Part shown: piece by piece, positions 30,304 through 38,178 of the stretch
Position numbering within the stretch: the stretch's first letter is position 1
Layout of the letters: each line of letters opens with the position of its first letter
Source: a virus
DNA: 38,246 nt
Strand: one strand, 5' to 3'
IMG/VR virus record: IMGVR_UViG_3300021137_000046
Span: 1-38,246 of that record
Translations under genes and position numbers: made by a program
The notes under the pieces: model-generated
What the model was told of the DNA's origin: nothing
Databases searched by the model: none
What the model saw: only the letters and a program-made list of their open reading frames with translations

Positions 30304-30504
30304 AGTTTGTCTTCTCATTTTGCCTCCACCCAAGAACTTATTGAATGGTCTTTTAGAAATACAGAGGCGGCAATTCAATTTGTAAACGAAGGAAGAATAG
30401 AAGAAATAGAAAACTTTGGAGATGAAATCCAACACATAATTAATAATACAGATAAAGAATTAGCCCAGCAATGGGTAGATAGGTTTAAAATAGAAATGCC
30501 ATGA
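30304..30504 (+). CDS. phage amidoligase type 2, exon 2
   Basis: The last 66 codons of the ligase, reading SLSSHFASTQELIEWSFRNT and continuing to an IEMP end. It follows the family order E-x-R, then S-x-F, then a helical tail. There is no ATG near its start, so it is expressed only by splicing to exon 1. Its stop overlaps the next gene's ATG (ATGA). Confidence 0.85.
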   Translation, partial: SLSSHFASTQELIEWSFRNTEAAIQFVNEGRIEEIENFGDEIQHIINNTDKELAQQWVDRFKIEMP

Positions 30505-30713
30505 ATAAAACAATAAAAATGTTAAGTCATTATAGAAAAATATTAGCTCCAATTCTTGGAGTAAAGGAAGAGGCAATTATTTTTTTATCTAATAATAAAG
30601 AAATTGGAGAAACAATAGAATATGATAAAGAATATATAACTACTACTTGGAATTTAGGAGATTATAAAGTAATTGTAAGAAAAAATAAAACAACATTATG
30701 CAGAAAAAGATAA
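30501..30713 (+). CDS. hypothetical protein, 70 aa
   Basis: Starts MNKTIKMLSHYRKILAPILG, a small basic protein with a helix followed by beta strands (YKVIVRKNKTTLCRKR). It overlaps both the ligase exon 2 and the class I amidotransferase gene, so all three are probably translated together. No family recognised. Confidence 0.5.
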   Translation: MNKTIKMLSHYRKILAPILGVKEEAIIFLSNNKEIGETIEYDKEYITTTWNLGDYKVIVRKNKTTLCRKR

Positions 30714-31318
30714 GAAAAATATATTGTGTTAGAGGCAGTTCAGGATATGCTCGTTGGATGCAAGGAGAAATAGTAAAAAATATGGAAGAAGCAGATTTAG
30801 TAGTATTACCAGGAGGTAGTGATGTGCCAACTAAGTATTATGCAAAATCTACACATCCTTCAACATGGGGATTTAGTTCTGGAGAAGAAGAATATAACGA
30901 AATACAAAAAGCACTAAGTCTTGGTAAAAAGATTTGGGGGACTTGTAAGGGCCTTCAATGGTCGTCGGTAATTTCAGGCGGCTCGCTGATTCAAGATTTA
31001 AATCACCCCGGATCACATAAAATCACTACGGAAGATGGTAAAACGTTGATAGTCAATTCGTTGCATCATCAGGCAGTATATCCTTTTGATTTACCAAAAG
31101 ATGAATACAGAATTATTGGTTGGGCAGAAAATTTATCACCACATCATCAAGATGGAGATTGTAAGGAAATGGAAGTATCTGTTGAACCTGAAATCGTATA
31201 TTTTCCAAAAACAAAAATGTTAGGGACGCAATTTCACTGCGAACTAATGTCAGAAACTCACCCAACAGTACAATATTGCCAAGATTTATTAGATAGATTC
31301 ATGGAAGATAAATTATGA
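30698..31318 (+). CDS. class I glutamine amidotransferase-like
   Basis: A 206-residue protein of the peptidase C26 / gamma-glutamyl hydrolase-like branch. Motifs: DLVVLPGGSDVPTKYY (near 33-48), the nucleophile elbow IWGTCKGLQWS with Cys83, and GTQFHCELM with His180 and Glu182 completing the triad (the usual HPE reads HCE). It should hydrolyse glutamine or a gamma-glutamyl bond, releasing ammonia or trimming the ligase product. Its neighbours (amidoligases, ATP-grasp, class II amidotransferase) are the partners expected for a peptide-like product. Confidence 0.85.
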   Translation: MQKKIRKIYCVRGSSGYARWMQGEIVKNMEEADLVVLPGGSDVPTKYYAKSTHPSTWGFSSGEEEYNEIQKALSLGKKIWGTCKGLQWSSVISGGSLIQDLNHPGSHKITTEDGKTLIVNSLHHQAVYPFDLPKDEYRIIGWAENLSPHHQDGDCKEMEVSVEPEIVYFPKTKMLGTQFHCELMSETHPTVQYCQDLLDRFMEDKL

Positions 31319-31500
31319 CAAATAAAGAATTAATAAAACAATTACAAAATTATCCTGAAAACGCAATGGTTTTTACACATAATCCAGAACAATTTCCCGC
31401 AAGTACTTATATACAATTATTAGAATTTGGGAAAGAGATAAGTATTTTAGATAGTGTAGATAAACCAAAACAAGGAGATAAAATCATTATAATATATTGA
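31315..31500 (+). CDS. hypothetical protein, 61 aa
   Basis: Starts MTNKELIKQLQNYPENAMVF, overlapping the amidotransferase stop (ATGA). Short helix then beta strands (EISILDSVDKPKQGDKIIII). Common small-phage-protein look; no function known. Confidence 0.5.
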   Translation: MTNKELIKQLQNYPENAMVFTHNPEQFPASTYIQLLEFGKEISILDSVDKPKQGDKIIIIY

Positions 31501-31503
31501 AAA

Positions 31504-31725
31504 ATGATTCTATATAAAAACAATAGTAAATTAGATCAAAAAGTAGTTACTACTATAGATGGAAGTCTTGAGTATAGGCGTAATTGCAAATTTATCAAAG
31601 AAAAATATTATAGGATGGGTGACCATGTGCATTTTATAGAATCAGAAAATCTTTGGTATAGGGTAGAGTTAAATAAAATAAAATACAATAGTCTAACTAA
31701 AAAATGGGAATTAAAGAATAAATAA
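31504..31725 (+). CDS. stand-alone copy of amidoligase N-terminal domain
   Basis: A 73-residue protein whose core EYRRNCKFIKEKYY ... FIESENLWYRV ... KKWELKN closely parallels residues about 33-80 of the type-1 amidoligase (EYRKNCKYVKGKYY ... YIESEDLWYRI ... GKWYLKG). The two are clearly related. It could be a substrate- or partner-binding module acting in trans. Its last base overlaps the next ATG (TAATG). Confidence 0.65.
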   Translation: MILYKNNSKLDQKVVTTIDGSLEYRRNCKFIKEKYYRMGDHVHFIESENLWYRVELNKIKYNSLTKKWELKNK

Positions 31726-32300
31726 TGGAGATAAGAGAAGTTCCAAAAGTAGAAAATAAACCTATTGAGGTTATTTTAGAAACAGTTGCAAAAAATGAAA
31801 AAAAATATTTGCAAGAACGCAGATTTAAATTAGATAGAAAAGTAAATCCTAAATCATTTGAAAATATCACATCTTTTTTAGAGTGGTTTTTAAATGACGA
31901 AAAGGGTAATAAGACATCAAGATGTGTTTGGGTAGACCAAGAAATAGATAAGGAAAATCCAACGGCACACATACAATGTCAGGTTTATAAAAATAGAAGT
32001 ACGCATGATTTATTTTTGTTAACAAATTATTATTTTTCTGAGGCAACTCTCGAACAAGTAATTTGTGCTCTAATAAATCTAAATGAATCTTTTAAAATTA
32101 GCACTCTTTGGTGCCCAAATATAGAAGCTAGAGTTTGGTATAGAAATACAAGAATAGATAATCAAACAGAAGGTATTGTAGTATCAGATTATGATAACTT
32201 ATACCCACGTAGATTTAATAATGAAACAGATAATCTAAACTATAACGATTTAAAAAACTTATATGAATATTGTAATAAAGAAGAAGAAATTAGTGCGTAA
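31725..32300 (+). CDS. ligase-cluster protein of unknown function
   Basis: A 191-residue protein starting MEIREVPKVENKPIEVILET, with aromatic, beta-rich sequence in the second half (FKISTLWCPNIEARVWYRNT). It overlaps the ATP-grasp gene by 38 bases, a strong sign of joint expression. No family recognised. Confidence 0.55.
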   Translation: MEIREVPKVENKPIEVILETVAKNEKKYLQERRFKLDRKVNPKSFENITSFLEWFLNDEKGNKTSRCVWVDQEIDKENPTAHIQCQVYKNRSTHDLFLLTNYYFSEATLEQVICALINLNESFKISTLWCPNIEARVWYRNTRIDNQTEGIVVSDYDNLYPRRFNNETDNLNYNDLKNLYEYCNKEEEISA

Positions 32301-33264
32301 TTCTCAGGCAACAAAAAAAGTTGCGGCACCTGTAAAAAAAAGTGTAAAAAAAGTAGTAGCTATACACACTGAACAAAAACCAGTACAAAAAAAGATATTA
32401 ACAAATCATAAGTTTCAAATATTAACCCGTCATCCTTCTTATGCAGAATTGCGTAAAAATTTACCTAGAATGCCTTTTAAGCTAATAGCTCGTTTTGGTA
32501 GTACTACAGAAGTGGCTGATGCAATGAGCAAAGGAGGTAAAACACTTGAAATAAATGAAATAAAGGCAATAAGAAACAGTGCTTCTAAATTATTGATGAA
32601 AAAATGTTTTACTAGTGCAGGTGTAAAAACAGCAAATTGGTTTACTGTTAGAGCAGGGAAAATATGTATTGCGGATGATCAAAATAAAATAATAGTACAA
32701 GATAAGTTGCCTTATCCACTTATAGTAAAAAGTCATCATGGGTCGCGAGGAGAAGGCAATTCTTTTATAAAAGACCAAAGTGAATTAACAAGGTTTATGA
32801 GTTCTCGTGATATGAGCAACTATATCATAGAAGAGTATATGACTTCTATGCGGAGAGAATATAGACTTCATATCAATGCAATTAACAACACATGCTTTTA
32901 TACATGTAGAAAACTTCTTAAAAAAGATTGTCCTGAAGAAAATAAGTTTCAAAAACATTCCGATACATGTATTTGGGCTATTGAATCTAATCCTGCTTTT
33001 GATAGACCTGATAACTGGCAAGAAGTAGTTGATGAGTGTGTAAAAGCTATAAAGTCTGTTGGCCTTGATGTGGGGGCTTGCGATGTGATAATGCAAACAT
33101 CTACAAGTAAAAAAACAGGTAAAAAACGAGATAAGCCTGAATTTATAATTTGTGAAACGTGCAGTGCTGCAAGTATGGGTAATATAACAACTGAAAGATA
33201 CGTAATTGAACTTCCGAAGATTGCTCGTCAAAAAGCTATTTCTTTAGATTTAATTAAATCTTGA
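32263..33264 (+). CDS. ATP-grasp ligase
   Basis: A 333-residue protein. After a Lys-rich N-terminal extension (about 45 residues) comes the ATP-grasp fold: a Lys strand and flexible loop PLIVKSHHGSRGEGNSFIKD (near residues 154-173), the adenine-side strand NYIIEEYMTSMRREYRLHI (near 186-204), and the metal-binding end DVGACDVIM (near 271) and FIICETCSAASMG (near 294), where Cys replaces the usual Asn two residues after Glu. ATP-grasp enzymes activate a carboxylate as acyl phosphate for attack by an amine. It is the third bond-forming enzyme of this cluster. The ATG at 32263 lies inside the previous gene. Confidence 0.85.
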   Translation: MNIVIKKKKLVRNSQATKKVAAPVKKSVKKVVAIHTEQKPVQKKILTNHKFQILTRHPSYAELRKNLPRMPFKLIARFGSTTEVADAMSKGGKTLEINEIKAIRNSASKLLMKKCFTSAGVKTANWFTVRAGKICIADDQNKIIVQDKLPYPLIVKSHHGSRGEGNSFIKDQSELTRFMSSRDMSNYIIEEYMTSMRREYRLHINAINNTCFYTCRKLLKKDCPEENKFQKHSDTCIWAIESNPAFDRPDNWQEVVDECVKAIKSVGLDVGACDVIMQTSTSKKTGKKRDKPEFIICETCSAASMGNITTERYVIELPKIARQKAISLDLIKS

Positions 33265-33288
33265 TTTGGCGGATTAAACAGAAAATAA

Positions 33289-33609
33289 ATGAAAAAAGAA
33301 ATAAATAAATTAAAACTTAATGAAAAAGTACTATATGACTTAATCTGAGGTGATTATCAAGGTAAAAAATTTAGAATAAAGTCAGATAAAATAACAAGTT
33401 CTGATAACGAAGATGGTGGTGCAAGTCACACTATTATAATAGAAGATTTAGAAACAAATAAAACCTATAGAGGTTATTATACAAATTGGGATATTTATTA
33501 TTATAATTTTAATTATGACGATGAAGAACAAGAAGTTATTAGGTGTGACTTTGATTCAGAATTAGAAGAAGTTAAATCCTATAAAAAAACAATTACAGAA
33601 TATAAATAA
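33289..33609 (+). pseudogene. ORF with in-frame TGA
   Basis: From ATG 33289 (MKKEINKLKLNEKVLYDLI) the frame meets TGA at 33346-33348 and continues open to TAA at 33607-33609, 106 codons in all. The part after TGA reads well (GDYQGKKFRIKSDKITSSDN, later acidic and Tyr-rich) and has no start codon near its beginning. TGA ends other genes here, so global recoding is excluded. A Trp codon changed to TGA, local readthrough, or an error are the options. Context: inside the ligase cluster, before a terminator. Confidence 0.45.
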
Positions 33610-33624
33610 TTACTAATTACTTAA

Positions 33625-33656
33625 AGGGTAGAACTAACAATTCTACTCTTTTTATT
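33625..33656 (+). terminator. rho-independent terminator
   Basis: AGGGTAGAA pairs with TTCTACTCT (one G-U) around CTAACAA, followed by TTTTATTTT. It splits the cluster into two transcription units. Confidence 0.75.
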
Positions 33657-33684
33657 TTAACAAAACACATCAAAACAAACAAAC

Positions 33685-36027
33685 ATGACAATATTATTTT
33701 ATTACTTATTAGTACAACTAATAATTTTACATATATTTAAAGTAGATCGAAGTATATTGCAATGCGGAATTTGTGCTTTTTCCCCAGTTTTAAAAATTAC
33801 TGAGGCACAAAAAAACCTTGCATATGCAAAAATGAAACTACTTGGTGCATATAATCAAGAAAGAGGTGGAGATGGATGTGGAATGCTTTTAAATGGTCAA
33901 GTGTACAAAGGTTGGAGATCTTATCAAGAACCTAAAAAAGATACGCAACTATTTAAAGATTTTATTTCGGATCCTGAAATTAAAGCACTTAAATATGAAG
34001 GCGGTGTAATAATAATACATTCTCGTAAAGGAACAATTGGTGGAAATTCTAAGAATGAATGCCATCCCTTTGAGTTAAAAAATGGAGCTGATCCAAGGTT
34101 AAATATGACGATCGTACATAATGGAACCATATCCAATATGTATAAGTTATGTCAAAAATATGATGTGCCTTTTGAAGATTGGAAAGTAGATTCTCATGGA
34201 TTAGCTATGATTATGGCTAAATCTGGATTAGAGGTTTTAAAAGATTATGAAGGATACGCAGCACTTGTTTGGAATTTAGAAGGAGAACCTAATAGTTTGT
34301 TTATTTATCACGGATTATATTGTGAGTATACAACAGATACTATAGAAGATTCTTTAGAAGAAAGACCGATGTATGTGTTGGAAACTCCTGAAGGAATGTA
34401 TTTTTCGTCAATGGAGAATTCTTTAGATGCAATTGCAGAAACAGGACAAAAAGTAAATTTTGTTGATTACAATTGCGTTTATAAAGTAAAAAACGGTAAA
34501 TGGACTAACTTTGAATATAAAGTAGATAGGTTGCATGGGCCAAATACTAAAACTAAACACGTTGCAGCTTCTTATAATTCAACGCAAAGAATAGTTGGAC
34601 AAACAGGATTTTACAGAAAAGGTGTTTGGGAATGGTATAATCCACATTTACATATGGAAGATGATATAGACCAAGAAATAGAGGCTTATAACTGTTGTAA
34701 TAACAGAACTATGTCAAGAGTAGGGCAACAAATAATTCCTTTTAATAACGGAGTATCTACTTTAGATTCTGTTGTTCCTCACGCTTCAAGAATTTGGGAT
34801 GAGGCATTACCTTATCAAGCTGCCGGCCCAGACCATAAAGTTTATTTTTGGAAAGGCAGATATTGGAACCATATTTATAATGCACTTGCACATGGAAAAT
34901 TATATCTAAATAAAAAAGGTGTAGTTTATACAGGAAGTGGACAAGGAATAGAAGAAACTTGGTTTTACAAAGGAGTTATGATTAAAGGTCACATTTCTTG
35001 GAATAACTTAAATGAATCTATAACTTTAAAAAGAGTAGATAGTGATGCAACAATAAATTTTGCTGCAGAGGTTAGTTATTATTCTGTATATCCTGTTACA
35101 AATTACTGGAATGAAAGTTTGAAGGCAACCAATTATTTGCGTTTTGGATTTTTTATGGATGGTAAAAGAATGAGTATAAAGAAGTTTTCGCCTAAATACT
35201 CTTCTAGGAATTATGAAATAAACAAATATGGGTATTTAATAGATATAACTACTTCTGAAAAAGACAAAGATTTGCAGATTTGGGAAGTTCCAAAAGCTCC
35301 TGTAGAAACAAAAACTGAGGTATCTGATTCTGTTTATGATAGGATATTTACCAGTACTGTAGATGCTATGACTACAATAACTGCCGATCAATATTATTCT
35401 TTATTATTTTTTTCTTTTGATTATATGTGTAAGGGTAAGAAAAATTCACTTTACCCCGATGCAGAAGAAGTAGAACAAGAAGTAAGAGGTGTAATTGATT
35501 GCGCGGTAGCTAAAGGTCATAGTATAAGAAAAGAAATAGAAGACGCAAATAATAGATTGGAATATTATGAAAATAAAGTAAACAGGGTAAATGATATTGC
35601 AGTTGAGCCTTGGAAAAAGAAATCTATTCGTGAACTCCTAGGAATATCTACACCAAATTCAGGTACCTTAGTAACTAAACCTTCTGAAACAACTATTGCA
35701 CAAAAATTAGTTGCAACTGAAAATGAAATAGTTGAAGAACCCGATATAAATGAAGATGATCCTTTAGATCCGCCAGATTCTGAAGTAATAAAAAGAGATA
35801 TTGTTGAGACAAGGATTAATGAATTAATAGTGACTTTAGGTGAAATAAATAATGAAGTAGATGATTTATCTGCATTGTTAGAAGATCCCTATGCACAGGA
35901 AGTTTCAGATTTTATGTATAGAACTTTGACAACAATTAAACATAAAATTGCCGAGATTGCAAATAATAATTTAGATAATGACAACGCAGGCTTAATAAAT
36001 CGCACATTAAACACAGCAATAGTATGA
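33685..36027 (+). CDS. class II glutamine amidotransferase
   Basis: A 780-residue protein. An N-terminal-nucleophile amidotransferase domain spans about residues 27-230: CGICAF with the would-be catalytic Cys27, ERGGDGCGM near 52, IIIHSRKGTIGGN near 108 (Arg/Gly loop), and NMTIVHNGTISN near 137. A middle region has WKGRYWNHIYN and WFYKGVMIKG, and the C-terminus is acidic and helical. The family hydrolyses glutamine and channels ammonia to a partner. The catalytic Cys normally follows the start Met; here a hydrophobic 26-residue leader precedes it, and ATGCGG sits out of frame at that spot. A TTG two codons before the Cys could be the true start. Its end overlaps the type-1 amidoligase gene (ATGA). 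Confidence 0.85.
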   Translation: MTILFYYLLVQLIILHIFKVDRSILQCGICAFSPVLKITEAQKNLAYAKMKLLGAYNQERGGDGCGMLLNGQVYKGWRSYQEPKKDTQLFKDFISDPEIKALKYEGGVIIIHSRKGTIGGNSKNECHPFELKNGADPRLNMTIVHNGTISNMYKLCQKYDVPFEDWKVDSHGLAMIMAKSGLEVLKDYEGYAALVWNLEGEPNSLFIYHGLYCEYTTDTIEDSLEERPMYVLETPEGMYFSSMENSLDAIAETGQKVNFVDYNCVYKVKNGKWTNFEYKVDRLHGPNTKTKHVAASYNSTQRIVGQTGFYRKGVWEWYNPHLHMEDDIDQEIEAYNCCNNRTMSRVGQQIIPFNNGVSTLDSVVPHASRIWDEALPYQAAGPDHKVYFWKGRYWNHIYNALAHGKLYLNKKGVVYTGSGQGIEETWFYKGVMIKGHISWNNLNESITLKRVDSDATINFAAEVSYYSVYPVTNYWNESLKATNYLRFGFFMDGKRMSIKKFSPKYSSRNYEINKYGYLIDITTSEKDKDLQIWEVPKAPVETKTEVSDSVYDRIFTSTVDAMTTITADQYYSLLFFSFDYMCKGKKNSLYPDAEEVEQEVRGVIDCAVAKGHSIRKEIEDANNRLEYYENKVNRVNDIAVEPWKKKSIRELLGISTPNSGTLVTKPSETTIAQKLVATENEIVEEPDINEDDPLDPPDSEVIKRDIVETRINELIVTLGEINNEVDDLSALLEDPYAQEVSDFMYRTLTTIKHKIAEIANNNLDNDNAGLINRTLNTAIV

Positions 36028-37164
36028 GTAGTAAACTATTAAGAATAACGTCGTACACGGAAGACCCTTCATTGGGTTTTCCTGTTGTACAGACGTTTGA
36101 AGATAAAACAGAATATAGAAAGAACTGTAAATATGTAAAAGGTAAGTATTATATTATAGATAAGGATATATTTTATATAGAATCTGAAGATTTATGGTAT
36201 AGAATTACTTCAGGAAAAATAGAAAAAGATGAAGAAACAGGTAAATGGTATTTAAAAGGAACAAAATCGCTAATAAAGGGTATAATAGGTACTGATTCTA
36301 AAGGAGAAGCTATTTTTGGTAATTTTTCTGCAAATATATATAATAATTGTGTAGCCAATTTCAAAATGCATAATTATACTTGTATTAATCCTGGAGTATT
36401 AAAAGGTGATTGGTTTGAAGATGTAGGGTCTAATATATTCTATAGAAGATCTGAAGTAGGGGATTCTGAGTATAGGGTGCGTTTAAAGATTCGCAATGAA
36501 AAAAGTTATACCAATAAAGGATATAATATAGAAGATAATGCTAAAGAATTTGCACAAAAAATAGAATCTTATAAGAATTATCCGCTTGAAATAAATACAG
36601 ATGCAAAAAAATACGGAAAATTTTTAGGTGCAAGATCATTTGGTGCAGAATTTGAAACTTGTGCTGGCAGCATAGGGGATTATCTACAAATTAGGCATGG
36701 TATAGTTGCTTGTCGCGATGGCTCAATTCAATCAGCAGAATATGTAACAGTTCCTATGACAGGTTCAAAAGGTGTTCAGAATATAATAACATTTTTAAAT
36801 GAAGCAAAAAAACGCACTCAAATAAATATTGAATGTGCTTATCACTTACATTTTGGTAATTTACTGCATGAAAGAGTATATTTAGTTGCGTTATACATGT
36901 TATGTTATCAAATTCAAGATGATATATTTAAAATGTTTCCTTATTATAAAACAGATCATAGAGGTATAAAACGCAAAAATTACTGTCAAAAATTGCAAAA
37001 AATGAGTATTTATAGTTTAAAAGATTCTTCTAAAGAAGGATATGAACAATTTATAGATACTGTTTATGGTAAAATATTTGAGTTTCTTTCTGATGGTCAA
37101 GCCGCAGGATTAGATGTAAATCGTAGACAACAAAGGCATCCTATTGAGCGCAAATGGGAAAGAC
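36024..37164 (+). CDS. amidoligase (type 1), exon 1
   Basis: About 380 codons of a second glutamine-synthetase-fold ligase. The N-terminal module (residues about 33-80, YRKNCKYVKGKYY and ESEDLWYR) matches the stand-alone 31504 protein. The catalytic part has ARSFGAEFETCAG (near 203, acidic metal ligands), DGSIQSAEYVTVPMTG (near 234) and CAYHLHFGN (near 272, His-x-His). The exon ends in IERKWERH, after which the unspliced frame stops quickly. The exact junction is uncertain by two bases because AT occurs at both ends. The reading continues in exon 2 with FIFNMINMLF. Substrate unknown; unlike the type-2 enzyme it carries a long N-terminal extension. Confidence 0.82.
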
Positions 37165-37222
37165 ATAACCGGTGAAACGAAATGCCGGTTTAAAAAGGGG
37201 TTAATTCAAAGGATATCTTATA

Positions 37223-37254
37223 TTTGGAAATGTGGGAAAGATTTAGTATATTGT
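37223..37254 (+). promoter_or_regulatory. intron-internal promoter
   Basis: TTTG (37223-37226), 20 bases, then TATATTGT (37247-37254), inside GTATATTGTATTATAC. It is 31 bases before the ATG at 37278, matching the intron 1 promoter in boxes, spacing and distance to the start. This decides the HNH start. Confidence 0.65.
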
Positions 37255-37277
37255 ATTATACTAAATTAGTTCCATTT

Positions 37278-37991
37278 ATGAAACAGCAACAATTAGAAAA
37301 TTTTTTTGTAAAAACAGAAAATATTAGATTTAATAAAAACATGCCACAACCCAAGATAGGGGATAAAATAGGCAAATTTACCATTATTGATGATAAAGTA
37401 TATAGAACAGAAAAGGTTAATCATAATCATTTAAAAGTAAAATGTGATTGTGGCCTTGAAGTAATTTATTCTTATTCTTATTTATTAAAAAGAGAAAGAA
37501 TGGGGTGTACAAAATGCTATATAAAATATCGTCAAAAAAAGTATAAAACAATTGGTAGAATTTCTGCAAATCACTTTGGAAATATAAAGCATGGCGCTAT
37601 TCAAAGAAACTTAGAATTTACACTAAGTGCAGAATTTATTGATAATTTATTTACTAGTCAAAATGGTAAGTGTGCATTAACAGGTATTGATTTAATTTTA
37701 TTTCCGTGCTATAAAGAGCATCAACGCACAGATATAACTGCTTCATTAGATAGAATTGATAGTTCAAAAGGATATACTGAAGATAATGTTCAGTGGGTTC
37801 ATAAAGTTATTAATATTATGAAGGGGAGTTTAAATAATTCTGAATTTATAAATATTTCAAAATTAGTTGCAAAACATAATTCTGAATATCAAGACAATTT
37901 TGAGCCAAGTCAGTTGAATGGACCAATGAAAAGATTTTTATTTAATACTTTTCAAAGGAGTAAACTGAAAGGTGCAACGACTAATGAGTGA
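37278..37991 (+). CDS. HNH homing endonuclease (intron 2)
   Basis: A 237-residue protein from the ATG at 37278. The frame is open upstream to a TTG at 37224, but that lies before the predicted transcript start. Features: a zinc-ribbon-like KCDCGLEVIYSY ... GCTKCY (near 57-85), QNGKCALTGIDL (near 130), then the catalytic core TASLDRIDSSKGYTEDNVQW (near 155-174) with VHKVINIMKG, the DRI-GY-NVQ-N pattern of phage HNH enzymes. The last codons (LKGATTNE) are encoded by the intron's own P7 5' strand, so protein and ribozyme share bases. It should cut the intronless amidoligase gene to spread the intron. Confidence 0.83.
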   Translation: MKQQQLENFFVKTENIRFNKNMPQPKIGDKIGKFTIIDDKVYRTEKVNHNHLKVKCDCGLEVIYSYSYLLKRERMGCTKCYIKYRQKKYKTIGRISANHFGNIKHGAIQRNLEFTLSAEFIDNLFTSQNGKCALTGIDLILFPCYKEHQRTDITASLDRIDSSKGYTEDNVQWVHKVINIMKGSLNNSEFINISKLVAKHNSEYQDNFEPSQLNGPMKRFLFNTFQRSKLKGATTNE

Positions 37992-38117
37992 GGATCCAGT
38001 CCAATAATCTCAACACGAATGCCCCTCAACGGCGGATAATTACCGTGGAAGACATAGTCTGAACTATATGGTGACATATAGAAGTAAAGGATAAAGAGCC
38101 TTTACGATAACATAATG

Positions 38118-38178
38118 ATTTTATATTTAATATGATTAACATGTTATTTTCCAAGTCAGAGACTTGTGAATGTAGGAT
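38118..38178 (+). CDS. amidoligase (type 1), exon 2 (mini-exon)
   Basis: About 61 nt reading FIFNMINMLFSKSETCECRI, which matches the family's strand leading to E-x-R (here ECR). There is no start codon, and stops lie close by in the unspliced frame. It is bounded by intron 2 on the left and intron 3 on the right. Confidence 0.7.

Larger units (their letters stand above)
37165..38117 (+). other. group I intron 2 (in type-1 amidoligase)
   Basis: About 953 nt. Near the 5' end is an AACCGG/CCGGTT hairpin (37167-37190, P2-like), then TTAATTCAAAGG (P3/P4 5' strands). The 3' core has GGTGCAACGACTA (near 37972, P7 5' strand with R-type sequence), ACATAGTCTGAA (near 38050, P7 3' strand), CTATAT/ATATAG (P9, 38065-38082) and GTAAAGG/CCTTTAC (38085-38107). 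The end at G38117 obeys the terminal-G rule and restores frame with exon 1. The HNH gene fills the space between the 5' and 3' halves of the core. Confidence 0.82.

Noticed and set aside
32785-33231. 148-codon minus-strand ORF
   Set aside because: It lies wholly inside the ATP-grasp gene, whose motifs are clear; no start context or family on the minus strand.
33685-33762. Hydrophobic amidotransferase leader as a lipoprotein signal
   Set aside because: The residues before Cys27 (SILQ) do not match a lipobox, and charged residues interrupt the hydrophobic run; a cytoplasmic enzyme is expected.
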